A stretch of 64,000 bases of DNA from Bacillota bacterium (GCA_023410445.1 JAEYPT010000007.1:1-64000); one strand, 5' to 3'. Numbered from the stretch's first letter, positions 1 to 9,293 are shown. Numbers and translations: made by a program. The notes: generated by a model not told the origin, from the sequence alone.

Positions 1-30
1 GGCCCGGTTTACTCCGGGCCGCCGCTTTTC
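1..30 (+). terminator. Hairpin, probable terminator of an upstream gene
   Basis: A GC-rich stem GGCCCGG/CCGGGCC with a six-base loop lies at positions 1-20, followed by a weak T-rich stretch. It probably ends a gene lying left of the window. Positions 30-200 show no gene that I can support. Confidence 0.5.
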
Positions 31-221
31 TCTGTGCTTGTTTTATCCCGGAACGGTTCCGTCTTCCACACAAGAGGAGAAATCCATTAAAAAAACAGGA
101 ATCGACAGAACGCTTGTGTTATGATAAAGATGTTATGGAAAAGAATATCAGCTTTTTGTAACAAATAATACAAAAATATCAATATTATGATGGGAATCAT
201 GCTGAAATATCACCAAATTAC

Positions 222-249
222 TTGATATTTTAGCAATTTGTGATATGAT
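222..249 (+). promoter_or_regulatory. Probable sigma-A promoter of the glycogen operon
   Basis: TTGATA (222-227) and TATGAT (244-249) are separated by 16 bases and lie about 40 bases upstream of the glgB start. A ribosome binding site GAAAGGAAG precedes the ATG at 289. No other promoter is evident between glgB and glgD, so glgBCD are probably one transcript. Confidence 0.55.
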
Positions 250-288
250 AACGTTAAACAGGCAACATACCGAAAGGAAGTTGTTCGA

Positions 289-2283
289 ATGCAAAAGACG
301 GATCATACAAATGACGAAAACCTGCCGCTTTACCTGTTCCATCAGGGTACGAACTGTAAGGCGTATGAATACATGGGCGTACATAAAACGATCCGCGAAG
401 GCCGGGAATGCATGACCTGCCGCGTCTGGGCGCCCAACGCCAAAGCGGTGTCCGTCGTCGGCGATTTCAACGGGTGGGATACGGAAAAGAATCCGATGGA
501 AAGCGTCGGGGGAATCTGGGAATGCTGCCTCCCGTTTGCGCTGAAGCAGTTTGACAACTATAAATTTGCGGTGGAGACTCCGGACGGAAAAACCGTCCTG
601 AAGGGCGACCCGTATGCGTTCCACTGTGAAATGCGCCCGGAAAGCGCTTCAAAGTATTACGACCTTGACGGCTTCAACTGGAAAGACGACGCTTGGCAGC
701 GCCGCAAGGCGGACAAACCGCATTACGGTCAGCCGGTGAACATTTATGAAATCCACCCGGGTTCCTGGCGCCGCTATTCGGACGGGAACGTTTTTTCCTA
801 TGACAAGCTCGCGGAGGAGCTGGTCCCCTATGTCAAGGAAATGGGCTATACGCATATTGAACTAATGCCGGTGACGGAATACCCGTTCGACGGCTCCTGG
901 GGGTATCAGGTAACCGGGTACTTTGCCCCGACGTCGCGTTACGGGGAACCGAAGCAGTTCATGAGCTTTGTGGAAAAATGCCACGAAGCGGGAATCGGCG
1001 TTATTATGGACTGGGTTCCCGCACATTTTCCGAAGGATGAGTACGGTCTCGCACGGTTCGACGGAACGCCGTGTTACGAATATGCCGATCCCCGCAAGGG
1101 AGAGCATAAGGACTGGGGCACACTGGTGTTCGACTACGGCCGCAACGAGGTGGTCAGCTTCCTGATTTCCAACGCCGTATTCTGGCTGGAAAAATACCAC
1201 ATTGACGGAATCCGCGTGGACGCGGTTGCCTCCATGTTATATTTGGATTACAGCCGGAAGGATGGAGAATGGCTCCCAAACAAGAACGGCGGCAAGGAAA
1301 ACCTGGAAGCAGTGTCGTTCCTGCAGCGCCTGAATGAGACCGTGTTCAAGCTGTTCCCGGACGTCATGATGATCGCGGAGGAATCCACTTCCTGGCCGAT
1401 GGTCTCCAAGCCGACTTATTGCGGCGGTCTCGGTTTCAACTACAAGTGGAATATGGGCTGGATGAACGATATGCTGCATTATCTGTCGCTGGAGCCGGAA
1501 TACCGGAAATTCAACCATGATAATCTGACGTTTTCCTTCTTCTACGCCTTTTCTGAAAATTACATCCTGCCGATCTCCCACGACGAGGTGGTACACGGAA
1601 AATCTTCGCTGATGAATAAGGTGCCGGGGAGTTATGAGCAGAAATTTGCGGGTGTGCGCGCGTTTCTCGGCTATATGATGGCCCACCCGGGGAAAAAACT
1701 GATGTTTATGGGGACCGAGTTTGGCCAGTTCGTTGAGTGGAACTATGAGAAGGAACTGGAATGGACGCTGCTGGACTATGAGCAGCACCGAAAGCAAAAG
1801 CAGTTTTTTCACGACGTGAATCATTTCTATCTTGATTCCTCGCCTTTGTGGGAAGTAGACTTTTCCTGGGAAGGGTTCGCTTGGATTTCCAACGACGATT
1901 ACACCCAGAGTGTTATTGCATTCCGCAGAATCGATAAATCCGGGAAGGAACTGATCGTCGTCTGCAACTTTTTGCCGGTCCAAAGGGACCATTACCGCAT
2001 CGGTGTTCCCGATGCCGGAACGTATGCCGAGGTGTTTTCCACCGACCGTGAGGAATACGGCGGCAGCGGCCTCTCCAACGGCGACGGCATCAAAACCGAA
2101 GATTTGCCGATGCATGGGTGCGGGCAGTCGGTCAGCCTGACGCTTCCGCCCCTTTCTACGATCTTTTTAAAGTGCAGAAGGCATAAAACTAAAACCAAAT
2201 CGGCGGAGGCTGCGGCCGAAACCACCGCGCGAAAGCGGAAAACCGGGAAGCAGAACGCCCGGGTCAGGAAAGAGGGAGTATAA
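289..2283 (+). CDS. glgB: 1,4-alpha-glucan branching enzyme
   Basis: This enzyme makes alpha-1,6 branches in glycogen by cleaving an alpha-1,4 chain and transferring it. The 664-residue protein has an N-terminal CBM48-type domain (about residues 35-125) and a GH13 catalytic barrel. The expected catalytic residues are visible: Asp311 in DGIRVD, Glu364 in MIAEES and Asp432 in SHDEVVHG. The C-terminal beta domain is followed by an unusual lysine/arginine-rich tail of about 35 residues that is not part of the core fold. It is the first gene of glgB-glgC-glgD-glgA, and its stop codon abuts the glgC start, which suggests translational coupling. The assignment is secure. Confidence 0.97.
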   Translation: MQKTDHTNDENLPLYLFHQGTNCKAYEYMGVHKTIREGRECMTCRVWAPNAKAVSVVGDFNGWDTEKNPMESVGGIWECCLPFALKQFDNYKFAVETPDGKTVLKGDPYAFHCEMRPESASKYYDLDGFNWKDDAWQRRKADKPHYGQPVNIYEIHPGSWRRYSDGNVFSYDKLAEELVPYVKEMGYTHIELMPVTEYPFDGSWGYQVTGYFAPTSRYGEPKQFMSFVEKCHEAGIGVIMDWVPAHFPKDEYGLARFDGTPCYEYADPRKGEHKDWGTLVFDYGRNEVVSFLISNAVFWLEKYHIDGIRVDAVASMLYLDYSRKDGEWLPNKNGGKENLEAVSFLQRLNETVFKLFPDVMMIAEESTSWPMVSKPTYCGGLGFNYKWNMGWMNDMLHYLSLEPEYRKFNHDNLTFSFFYAFSENYILPISHDEVVHGKSSLMNKVPGSYEQKFAGVRAFLGYMMAHPGKKLMFMGTEFGQFVEWNYEKELEWTLLDYEQHRKQKQFFHDVNHFYLDSSPLWEVDFSWEGFAWISNDDYTQSVIAFRRIDKSGKELIVVCNFLPVQRDHYRIGVPDAGTYAEVFSTDREEYGGSGLSNGDGIKTEDLPMHGCGQSVSLTLPPLSTIFLKCRRHKTKTKSAEAAAETTARKRKTGKQNARVRKEGV

Positions 2284-3519
2284 ATGTTGCCGAAACAGGA
2301 AGTTGTAGCGATGCTGCTTGCGGGCGGTCAGGGGAGCCGGCTGGGTGTCCTGACGAAAAATCTCGCAAAGCCCGCTGTCCCGTATGGAGGGAAGTACCGC
2401 ATTATCGATTTTCCGCTGTCCAACTGTGTGAATTCCGGAATTGAGACCGTGGGTGTACTGACCCAATATCAGCCTTTGGTGCTGAACGAGTACATCGGCA
2501 ACGGTCAGCCGTGGGACCTTGACAGCATGAATGCCGGGGTCCGTGTTCTCCCGCCGTATCAGCGCAGCCGCAAATCGGACTGGTACAAGGGAACCGCCAA
2601 CGCGATTTATCAGAATATCCCGTTCATTGAACGCTATAATCCCGACTATGTCGTGGTGCTTTCCGGGGATCACATCTACAAAATGGATTACTCCAAGATG
2701 ATCGCCTGGCACAAGGAAAAAGAGGCGGACTGCACCATCGCGGTTCTGGAGGTTCCCTTGGAGGAAGCCTCCCGCTTCGGGATCATGAACACGAACGCGG
2801 ATGATTCCATCTACGAGTTCGACGAAAAGCCGAAGGTGCCGAAGAGCAACCTTGCTTCCATGGGAATCTATGTTTTCACATGGAATAAGCTGCGCAAATA
2901 TCTCGAAGCCGACGAGGCGAATCCGAAATCCTCCAACGACTTCGGCAAGGACGTTCTGCCTGCCATGCTGAATGCGGGGGAGCGCATGTTTGCCTACCAT
3001 TTCGACGGATACTGGAAGGATGTCGGAACGGTCGACAGCCTCTGGGAATCCAACATGGACCTTTTAAATCCGAAAATACCGCTCGACCTCAACGAGGAGA
3101 GCTGGAAGATTTATTCCCGCAACCCGGTCATGCCGCCACATTACATCGCCAAGGGGGCAAAGGTGCAGAATTCTCTTGTGGCCGAAGGCTGCAACGTCTA
3201 CGGCGAGATTGATTTTGCCGTGCTGTTTTCCGGCGTTTATATCGCGCCGGGTGCGGTGGTGCGCGATTCCATCATTATGCCGAACACCCGCATCGAGGAA
3301 AACGCGGTCGTGCAGTACGCGATCGTTTCCGAAAACTGCGTTATCGGCCGGGATGCCGTCGTCGGCGCTCGCCCGGAGGATATCGTCAATAAGGACGAGT
3401 GGGGCGTCTCCGTGGTGGGGGACGGCTGCGTGATAGCACCCGGCTCAGTGGTGCCGCCGAAGGCGATGATTGATTCGGAAAAACTTGCGGAGGAGGCTGT
3501 GAAAAATGCGCGGAAATAA
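2284..3519 (+). CDS. glgC: Glucose-1-phosphate adenylyltransferase, catalytic subunit
   Basis: GlgC makes ADP-glucose from glucose-1-phosphate and ATP, the committed step of bacterial glycogen synthesis. The 411-residue protein has the nucleotidyltransferase signature AGGQGSRL near residue 15, then AKPAVPYGGKYRIIDF, and a C-terminal left-handed beta-helix with hexapeptide repeats (from about residue 290). It starts directly after the glgB stop and overlaps glgD by 14 bases. In Firmicutes GlgC usually works with the non-catalytic GlgD, and that gene follows here. Confidence 0.97.
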   Translation: MLPKQEVVAMLLAGGQGSRLGVLTKNLAKPAVPYGGKYRIIDFPLSNCVNSGIETVGVLTQYQPLVLNEYIGNGQPWDLDSMNAGVRVLPPYQRSRKSDWYKGTANAIYQNIPFIERYNPDYVVVLSGDHIYKMDYSKMIAWHKEKEADCTIAVLEVPLEEASRFGIMNTNADDSIYEFDEKPKVPKSNLASMGIYVFTWNKLRKYLEADEANPKSSNDFGKDVLPAMLNAGERMFAYHFDGYWKDVGTVDSLWESNMDLLNPKIPLDLNEESWKIYSRNPVMPPHYIAKGAKVQNSLVAEGCNVYGEIDFAVLFSGVYIAPGAVVRDSIIMPNTRIEENAVVQYAIVSENCVIGRDAVVGARPEDIVNKDEWGVSVVGDGCVIAPGSVVPPKAMIDSEKLAEEAVKNARK

Positions 3520-4621
3520 CGTACTGGGCCTGATTTTTTCCAATATCCACGAAGAGAAGGTCCGTGAACTGACCGAACTGCGCACCATGGGCTCCGTTCC
3601 GTTCGGCGGGCGCTACCGCCTGATCGATTTTCCTCTTTCCAACATGGTGAATTCCGGCATCAACAAGGTCGGCGTCATCACGAAGAGCAATTACCAGTCG
3701 CTGATGGACCACCTCGGCTCCGGCAAGGCGTGGGACCTTTCCCGCAAGCGTGAGGGGCTTTATATCCTGCCTCCGTTTGGCTCCGATTCCAACCTGACGA
3801 ACAGCCGGGTTGAATCGCTTTCCTCCGTTCACATGTTCCTTTCGAATTCCAAGGAGGATTTCGTTCTTCTGACGGACAGCGACGTGGTCTGCAACATCGA
3901 TTTCCGCGATGTGATTGCTTTCCACGTAAAGAACAACGCCGATATCACACAGGTGTACCGGTTCGGCAAGCTGCCGGAGAAAATCAGCGATCCGGCCGTG
4001 TTCACCATCGATCCGGATGGGCGTGTACGGGATATGCTGATTAACCCGAAAACCGAGGGCGAATGCAATTACGGCATGGGCATGATTCTGATCCGGCGCG
4101 AGCTGCTCATCAAGCTGGTTTCGGACTGCGTCAGCCGCAACCTTTATAATTTCAAGCGCGACCTGTTACAGCGGAACATTGCTGCATTCCGTGTTTTCGG
4201 CTATGAGTTTAACGGTTTCGCGCAGCTGATCTGCTCGACGGGCTCTTATTTTGAAGCCAATATGTCCCTGATGCTGCCCACCGTGCGGACTCAGCTGTTC
4301 AGCCCGGTTCGTCCGATTTACACGAAGGTGCGCGACGATATGCCCGCGCGCTACGGTCTTGGTTCCTCCGTTTCCAATTCCCTGATCGCCGACGGCTGCG
4401 TCATTGAGGGGGAAGTGCGCAACAGTGTACTGTTCCGCGGCGTGCACGTGGGCAAGGGAACGGTCGTGGAAAACTGCGTCATTATGCAGGACAGCGTCAT
4501 CCGGCCGAACTGCCGACTGAATTATGTCATTATGGATAAGGACGTAACCATCAAAAACGATCGGTCCCTGTTTGGGTTCGAGTCTTACCCGGTCTTTATC
4601 AGCAAGGGCAGCGTGGTGTAA
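3506..4621 (+). CDS. glgD: Glucose-1-phosphate adenylyltransferase regulatory subunit
   Basis: This 371-residue GlgC paralogue keeps SVPFGGRYRLIDFPLSN and the C-terminal beta-helix. Its N-terminus (LGLIFSNIHEE) has lost the GGxGxRL pyrophosphorylase loop that GlgC has. That loss is typical of GlgD, which modulates the activity of the GlgC-GlgD complex rather than catalysing the reaction. The gene overlaps the glgC end by 14 bases, so the two subunits are likely made in a coupled ratio. About 70 bases separate it from glgA. Confidence 0.94.
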   Translation: MRGNNVLGLIFSNIHEEKVRELTELRTMGSVPFGGRYRLIDFPLSNMVNSGINKVGVITKSNYQSLMDHLGSGKAWDLSRKREGLYILPPFGSDSNLTNSRVESLSSVHMFLSNSKEDFVLLTDSDVVCNIDFRDVIAFHVKNNADITQVYRFGKLPEKISDPAVFTIDPDGRVRDMLINPKTEGECNYGMGMILIRRELLIKLVSDCVSRNLYNFKRDLLQRNIAAFRVFGYEFNGFAQLICSTGSYFEANMSLMLPTVRTQLFSPVRPIYTKVRDDMPARYGLGSSVSNSLIADGCVIEGEVRNSVLFRGVHVGKGTVVENCVIMQDSVIRPNCRLNYVIMDKDVTIKNDRSLFGFESYPVFISKGSVV

Positions 4622-4695
4622 CAAATCGCTGCCGCGTGCTTCGTTCGGCCGGCGTTTCATAGAACAGGAACAGAGAAAAGTAAGGGGGTATTTTC

Positions 4696-6123
4696 ATGAA
4701 AGTTTTGTACTGTACGAGCGAGGCCACTCCATTTGCGGCCACGGGAGGGCTGGCCGATGTCGCTGGTTCTCTTCCGCAGGCGCTTCGGCTTCGTCTGATC
4801 GGTTGCCGCGTCGTAATGCCGCTCTATGAGGACATTCCACAGGAACTGAAAGATAATATGAAATTCGTCACCAGTCTTTCTGTGCCGGTTGCCTGGCGTA
4901 GACAGTACTGCGGCGTGTTTGAAACGCGCGTTGGCGGCGTGATCTTCTATCTCATCGACAACCAGTACTATTTCAAGCGTCACGGCCTGTATGGCCACTA
5001 CGACGACGCCGAGCGCTTTGCCTTCCTTTCCCGCGCGGCGCTGGAGATGCTTCCCGCAATCGATTTCAAACCGGACATTATTCATTGCAACGACTGGCAG
5101 ACTTCTCTTGTACCTGTGTATTACAGCATTTTTTATGCGCAAAACGAATGGTACAAAGGAATGAAAACGGTTCTGACGGTCCATAATATCCATTATCAGG
5201 GCAAGTACGGAAAAGAACTGATTGAAGATGTTCTCGGCATTCCGACAAATGCAATCTCTCTGCTGGAATACGGCAGCTGCATCAATATCCTGAAGGGCGC
5301 CATCGAATGCGCCAACCGCGTTACGACGGTCAGCCCGACCTATGCGGAGGAAATTCTGGACCCGTGGTATTCCTACGGCATGGAGGGAATTCTCCGCGAG
5401 CGCCGCTGGAAGCTCTCCGGAATATTGAACGGAATCGACACGGGGGTTTACAATCCGGAAACCGATCCGGATCTTTATGTGAATTATTCCGCCGACGATC
5501 CCTCTGGCAAGGCAAAGAACAAAGAGGAACTGCAAAAGCGGCTTGGTCTCGCGCAGGAAGCGGAGTCTCCGCTGATTGGCATGGTGACCCGCATGGTGTC
5601 CCAGAAGGGGCTTGATTTGGTGCGGGAGATGTTGGACCGGCTGATGCAGACGACAAATGCGCAGTTTGTCATTCTGGGTTCCGGGGACGCGGAGTACGAG
5701 CAGTTCTTCCAGGAGATGCAGAATAAATACCCGGGCAGGGTCTCCGCCTGCTTTGGATTCCTTCCGGAGCTTTCCCGCAAAATCTATGCGGGGAGCGACA
5801 TTTACCTGATGCCTTCGAAGAGCGAGCCGTGCGGGCTTTCACAGATCATCGCGCTTCGCTACGGTTCTGTTCCGGTCGTGCGCGAAACCGGCGGTCTCAA
5901 GGATACGATCCGGGACAGCGGCGACGGGGAAGGTTACGGCTTTACATTCAAAACCTACAACAGCGGCGATATGCTCTACGCGGTGCAGCGCGCGCTGAAG
6001 GGCTACGAGAACCCGGAGGGCTGGAAGATGCTGGTGCAGCGCGCCATGCAGTGCGATTTCAGCTGGGGGCGCTCTGCCAACGAGTATATCAAGCTGTACC
6101 GTGAACTGCTGAAGGAAGGCTGA
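4696..6123 (+). CDS. glgA: Glycogen synthase (ADP-glucose, GT5)
   Basis: GlgA extends alpha-1,4-glucan chains from ADP-glucose. The 475-residue protein shows the GT-B architecture: an N-terminal GT5 domain starting with a TGGLADVAGSLP motif, IHCNDWQT, and a C-terminal nucleotide-binding half with SKSEPCGLSQIIALRYG, which contains the catalytic E-x7-E region. One oddity is that the usual lysine of the KTGGL motif, which contacts ADP-glucose in well-studied enzymes, is alanine here (FAATGGL). A GGGGG ribosome site precedes the ATG at 4696. It closes the glycogen operon and is followed by a strong terminator. Confidence 0.95.
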   Translation: MKVLYCTSEATPFAATGGLADVAGSLPQALRLRLIGCRVVMPLYEDIPQELKDNMKFVTSLSVPVAWRRQYCGVFETRVGGVIFYLIDNQYYFKRHGLYGHYDDAERFAFLSRAALEMLPAIDFKPDIIHCNDWQTSLVPVYYSIFYAQNEWYKGMKTVLTVHNIHYQGKYGKELIEDVLGIPTNAISLLEYGSCINILKGAIECANRVTTVSPTYAEEILDPWYSYGMEGILRERRWKLSGILNGIDTGVYNPETDPDLYVNYSADDPSGKAKNKEELQKRLGLAQEAESPLIGMVTRMVSQKGLDLVREMLDRLMQTTNAQFVILGSGDAEYEQFFQEMQNKYPGRVSACFGFLPELSRKIYAGSDIYLMPSKSEPCGLSQIIALRYGSVPVVRETGGLKDTIRDSGDGEGYGFTFKTYNSGDMLYAVQRALKGYENPEGWKMLVQRAMQCDFSWGRSANEYIKLYRELLKEG

Positions 6124-6137
6124 ACTGCCTTTAACAA

Positions 6138-6170
6138 GCCTGCCGCGGATTGTCTGCGGCGGGCTTTTCG
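6138..6170 (+). terminator. Rho-independent terminator after glgA
   Basis: Nine-base-pair stem GCCTGCCGC/GCGGCGGGC (6138-6164) followed by TTTTCGCTTTTTT. It ends the glycogen operon just before the next ribosome binding site. Confidence 0.85.
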
Positions 6171-6194
6171 CTTTTTTAAGCGGAAAGGTTCTAT

Positions 6195-7469
6195 ATGGGA
6201 AAGAAATTTTTCATCGGGATTCTCGCAGTGGTTTTGGCTTCGGCTGCCGTATACGGCGTGTATCGGGTGGCGGACCGTATGCTGAACGTCCTTTTTCCGT
6301 CCGGCATGACGTCGTCTGCGGTTTCCCGAAGCGGGGCCGCTTCGTCGTCCCCGTCTTCCGCGGCGCAGTCATCTTCTTCTGCGGTTTCTTCCGGTAGCGC
6401 GTCCTCGGCGAGCACTTCCTCCGCTCCGGTTACTGCCGTCTTGCCGGGAATTTTCAGCGATTATGCCGATCAGGCGCAGTCCCGGCTCTCCCAGATGACG
6501 CTGAAGGAAAAAGTCGGACAGGTGTTCCTTTTCACCTGTCCTGCCTCCGGCGCGATTTCTACGATCGACACCTGCCAGCCTGCCGGATATTGCCTCTTTG
6601 CGCGGGATTTCCAGAATAAAACCGCCGCGCAGGTGAAAAAGACGCTCGCTTCCTATCAGAATTCCAGCAAAATCCCAATGCTGCTCTGCTGTGACGAGGA
6701 AGGCGGAACGGTTGTGCGTGTCAGCCAGTTTCCAGCGCTTGCAGCCCGTCCGTTCGCCTCCCCCCAGGAGGTTTTCGCTTCCGGAGGCATGGCCGCCATT
6801 ACCGCAGACACGGTGAAAAAGGCGCAGCTTTTAAAATCATTGGGGCTGAATCTGAACATTGCGCCGGTCTGCGACGTCTCCACGAACCCGAATGATTTCA
6901 TTAATGCGCGCTCATTCGGTAAAAATGCCGCCCAGACCGCGCAGTTCGTGACCGCGTCGGTGGCGGCATATCAATCGCAGGGCCTTGCCTGCACGCTGAA
7001 GCACTTCCCCGGCTACGGGAACAACGCGGACACACACACCGGTATCGCGCGGGATGCGCGTAGCTACCAGTCCTTCCAGCAGTCCGATTTCGTGCCGTTT
7101 GAGGCGGGAATCAAGGCCGGGGCACCCTGCGTGATGGTCTGCCACAACATTGTGGAATGCATGGATGCGAAGCGCCCGGCATCCCTGTCGCCGCAGGTCC
7201 ATGACATTCTGCGGAACGCGCTCGGCTTTACGGGCGTGATCGTATCGGATTCTCTTTCCATGCAGGCGGTAAAAGATTATACAAACGGTCAGGATCCCTG
7301 TGTGGAGGCTTTCCTGGCTGGGAATGATCTGCTCTTGACCTCCGACAACCTTAACGGGTTTAACGCCCTGTACGCCGCCGTACAGAAGGGAAAGGTCAGT
7401 GAAAAGCGCCTGAACGCATCCGTCCTGCGCATCCTCGCGTGGAAATATCAGGCGGGAATCCTCAAATGA
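6195..7469 (+). CDS. Membrane-anchored GH3 beta-N-acetylhexosaminidase-like protein
   Basis: The 424-residue protein starts with a membrane segment (about residues 5-25), then a serine/alanine-rich linker (about 35-80), then a glycoside hydrolase family 3 barrel. The NagZ-type signature KHFPGYG is followed by an Asp-Thr-His triplet, matching the Asp-His general acid/base pair of bacterial NagZ enzymes. VIVSDSLSMQAV carries the probable nucleophile Asp. The likely role is cleavage of N-acetylglucosamine from muropeptides or other surface glycans outside the membrane. It lacks the second GH3 domain of plant-type enzymes. The tail overlaps the convergent TraX-like gene by 22 bases. Confidence 0.88.
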   Translation: MGKKFFIGILAVVLASAAVYGVYRVADRMLNVLFPSGMTSSAVSRSGAASSSPSSAAQSSSSAVSSGSASSASTSSAPVTAVLPGIFSDYADQAQSRLSQMTLKEKVGQVFLFTCPASGAISTIDTCQPAGYCLFARDFQNKTAAQVKKTLASYQNSSKIPMLLCCDEEGGTVVRVSQFPALAARPFASPQEVFASGGMAAITADTVKKAQLLKSLGLNLNIAPVCDVSTNPNDFINARSFGKNAAQTAQFVTASVAAYQSQGLACTLKHFPGYGNNADTHTGIARDARSYQSFQQSDFVPFEAGIKAGAPCVMVCHNIVECMDAKRPASLSPQVHDILRNALGFTGVIVSDSLSMQAVKDYTNGQDPCVEAFLAGNDLLLTSDNLNGFNALYAAVQKGKVSEKRLNASVLRILAWKYQAGILK

Positions 7470-8233
7470 GTAATGATCCACTGCCAGAGCTGGGGATGCT
7501 GAATCAGCGCGATGATGAAAAGGTGCAGCGGGTAAAAAATATAGAACGTCCATTTTGAGTACCGGCCGCCGCCTCGTTTTCCACCGTACAGGGAAAGAAT
7601 CGGCAGGCAGAGGAGCACCGCAAGCTGGAACAGCTCCCCCCAGACGGGACCGCCGCTTCCGACCTCCGAGAGCGTCATCAGCAGGACCATGACCGCTGCC
7701 GCGAAGGCGAAATTCTGCGCCTGCTTCCGGAAATTGCCGCGGTGAATCCAGAAAATCAGGGTGAAAATTACGTCAAAGCACATCCAGTCCCCCAGCGTGG
7801 AGAGCAGGCAGAGCCCGATAATGGCAAGCGTTCGCAGCGCGCCGCTTTCAATCCGGTCATAGGCAACGACTGCGAGCAGACTCAGGAACAACGTGAAAAT
7901 TACGCTGAAACCGCAAGGCGAGATTCTCAGGCCAAGCTTTCCCGTTTCAAAAAGCTGGTAGGGAATTTGGGCGATTACCGCGAAAACTCCGAGACGGAGC
8001 AGGTATTTTTTCACGTTGTGGGTGTGTGCGTAGCCTTCGGCGATAAAAAAGCACATGGTCGGTCCGGTGATTCGGCCGATGATGTGCATGATCTGCCCCA
8101 ATACGGAGTAAGTGGGTACGAACGCCCAGGCAATGTGGTCGGTCAGCATGGCCGCGATGGCGATCCATTTAATCGCGTTTCCGCTCAGACTCTGCCGGGG
8201 GAGAGTGCCCTCAGCTTCTGCAGATGGATTCAT
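7448..8233 (-). CDS. TraX family membrane protein
   Basis: A 261-residue polytopic membrane protein with about seven hydrophobic segments. The early IKWIAIAAMLTDHIAWAF and later FFIAEGYAHTHNVKKYLLRLG are typical of the TraX family. TraX of the F plasmid is linked to N-terminal acetylation of pilin. Chromosomal homologues in Firmicutes are of unknown function and are often grouped with membrane acyltransferases. I chose the ATG at 8233, which has an AAAGGCGGGG site upstream. An upstream in-frame start at 8308 would add 25 residues that do not look conserved. It is convergent with the GH3 gene and apparently monocistronic. Confidence 0.82.
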   Translation of the reverse strand: MNPSAEAEGTLPRQSLSGNAIKWIAIAAMLTDHIAWAFVPTYSVLGQIMHIIGRITGPTMCFFIAEGYAHTHNVKKYLLRLGVFAVIAQIPYQLFETGKLGLRISPCGFSVIFTLFLSLLAVVAYDRIESGALRTLAIIGLCLLSTLGDWMCFDVIFTLIFWIHRGNFRKQAQNFAFAAAVMVLLMTLSEVGSGGPVWGELFQLAVLLCLPILSLYGGKRGGGRYSKWTFYIFYPLHLFIIALIQHPQLWQWIITHLRIPA

Positions 8234-8483
8234 TGATTTTCCCCGCCTTTCCCGATTCAGACTTTCAAAGTCTGTCCTCATAGCTTGCAGTACTATTTTG
8301 GCTATCATTTTACTGCTATGCCGCGTTGAAAATGCTCGGAATGCAAAAGAAGCTCTTTACTTTTTGCCTTGAGTCACGCAAAAAATGTTGTTCTACTGTT
8401 TCCCACGGATGAGAACAGGCTCAAAAAATCCGGAGCGCTGCCGCACTTCGGATTGTATCGATATATTTCGGGCCGTGCCCGCG

Positions 8484-8512
8484 TTGGCAAAGCGCATTGC
8501 CCGTGCTATAAT
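8484..8512 (+). promoter_or_regulatory. Sigma-A-like promoter antisense to a Xre gene
   Basis: TTGGCA (8484-8489) and TATAAT (8507-8512) have a 17-base spacer. They point into the 3' end of the Xre gene on the other strand, and no plus-strand gene follows. The rest of 8234-8512 (about 280 bases) shows no coding region. The promoter may drive an antisense RNA or be fortuitous. Confidence 0.35.
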
Positions 8513-9217
8513 CTATTTAGACTGCTTTTTGCCGCCCATACGCTGTTCTGAGCTTTGAATTAGGTTAAACAGGGAAGAAGCGAACAGCGGAAAGTCCCGG
8601 GAAATCTTCTCCGGGGAAAGGGAAGGCAGCACGTCTTTTCCCACGCCCTCCATATTATCCACACGGTCCCCGTCCAGCAGACACAGGGCGTTGGAAAACG
8701 CGATCTCCTGCGCTGCCCCGGAGCGCCCAAAGCTCAGGCGGTTCGGAACCGCAAACAGCCCCTGTGGGTTCTTGGAGTCGGCGGAATACAGCATGCGGAA
8801 GATGCGGTAAACACTCAGGTTCAGGTAGGCGGAAACTTCGTTGGTCAGCGATTTGCTGGAGCAGTTCTGCAAAAGGCTGAAAATAATATTCAGGGAGTTT
8901 GCAATCAGTTTTTTATTGAGCACAGGCAAAAGACTGCCCTTAAGTACATTCTCCTTGCCCATGGAGTCCGGCTCCGGAATATCGTCTACGGAAATGGTTG
9001 CTCCGCTGCGCTGCGGAGTCCTTCCCAGCAGGTAGTCGCTGGATACGTTGTAATAATCGGCAACCTTTACGACAAAATCAAGTCCGCATTCCCGGATTCC
9101 CTTTTCATAGTGCGACAACAGCGCCTGTGAAACGCCCAGATCCTCCGCCGCCTTCTTCTGGCTTAAGCCGCGTTCTTTACGCAGCAGCGTGATGATTCTG
9201 GAAAAATTGTTGTTCAT
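8513..9217 (-). CDS. Xre-family transcriptional regulator
   Basis: The protein is 234 residues. The first about 70 form a helix-turn-helix of the Cro/C1 type (LLRKERGLSQKKAAEDLGVSQ followed by a typical recognition helix and YYNVSSDYLLGRT). The remaining about 160 residues are not a family I recognise; they could bind a ligand or partner. The start is the ATG at 9217 behind AGGGGAG; an upstream in-frame opening is antisense to the phosphatase gene and is rejected. Its own promoter overlaps two copies of a repeated operator-like sequence, so autoregulation is likely. It may also control the divergent phosphatase gene. Confidence 0.85.
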   Translation of the reverse strand: MNNNFSRIITLLRKERGLSQKKAAEDLGVSQALLSHYEKGIRECGLDFVVKVADYYNVSSDYLLGRTPQRSGATISVDDIPEPDSMGKENVLKGSLLPVLNKKLIANSLNIIFSLLQNCSSKSLTNEVSAYLNLSVYRIFRMLYSADSKNPQGLFAVPNRLSFGRSGAAQEIAFSNALCLLDGDRVDNMEGVGKDVLPSLSPEKISRDFPLFASSLFNLIQSSEQRMGGKKQSK

Positions 9218-9248
9218 CTGCAACTCCCCTGTCGAAATAAGCAGTATT

Positions 9249-9293
9249 AACGTCTTGTAAAGTATATAACAGATATAACGTCTTGTAAAGACG
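9249..9293 (-). promoter_or_regulatory. Promoter with twin operator of the Xre gene
   Basis: On the minus strand TTTACA (plus 9284-9289) and TATACT (9261-9266) are spaced by 17 bases. The sequence AACGTCTTGTAAAG occurs twice, at 9249-9262 and 9277-9290, 28 bases apart. The distal copy is part of a palindrome CGTCTT-GTA-AAGACG (9279-9293) covering the -35 box, and the proximal copy overlaps the transcription start region. This geometry fits repression by the encoded Xre protein. Confidence 0.7.
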
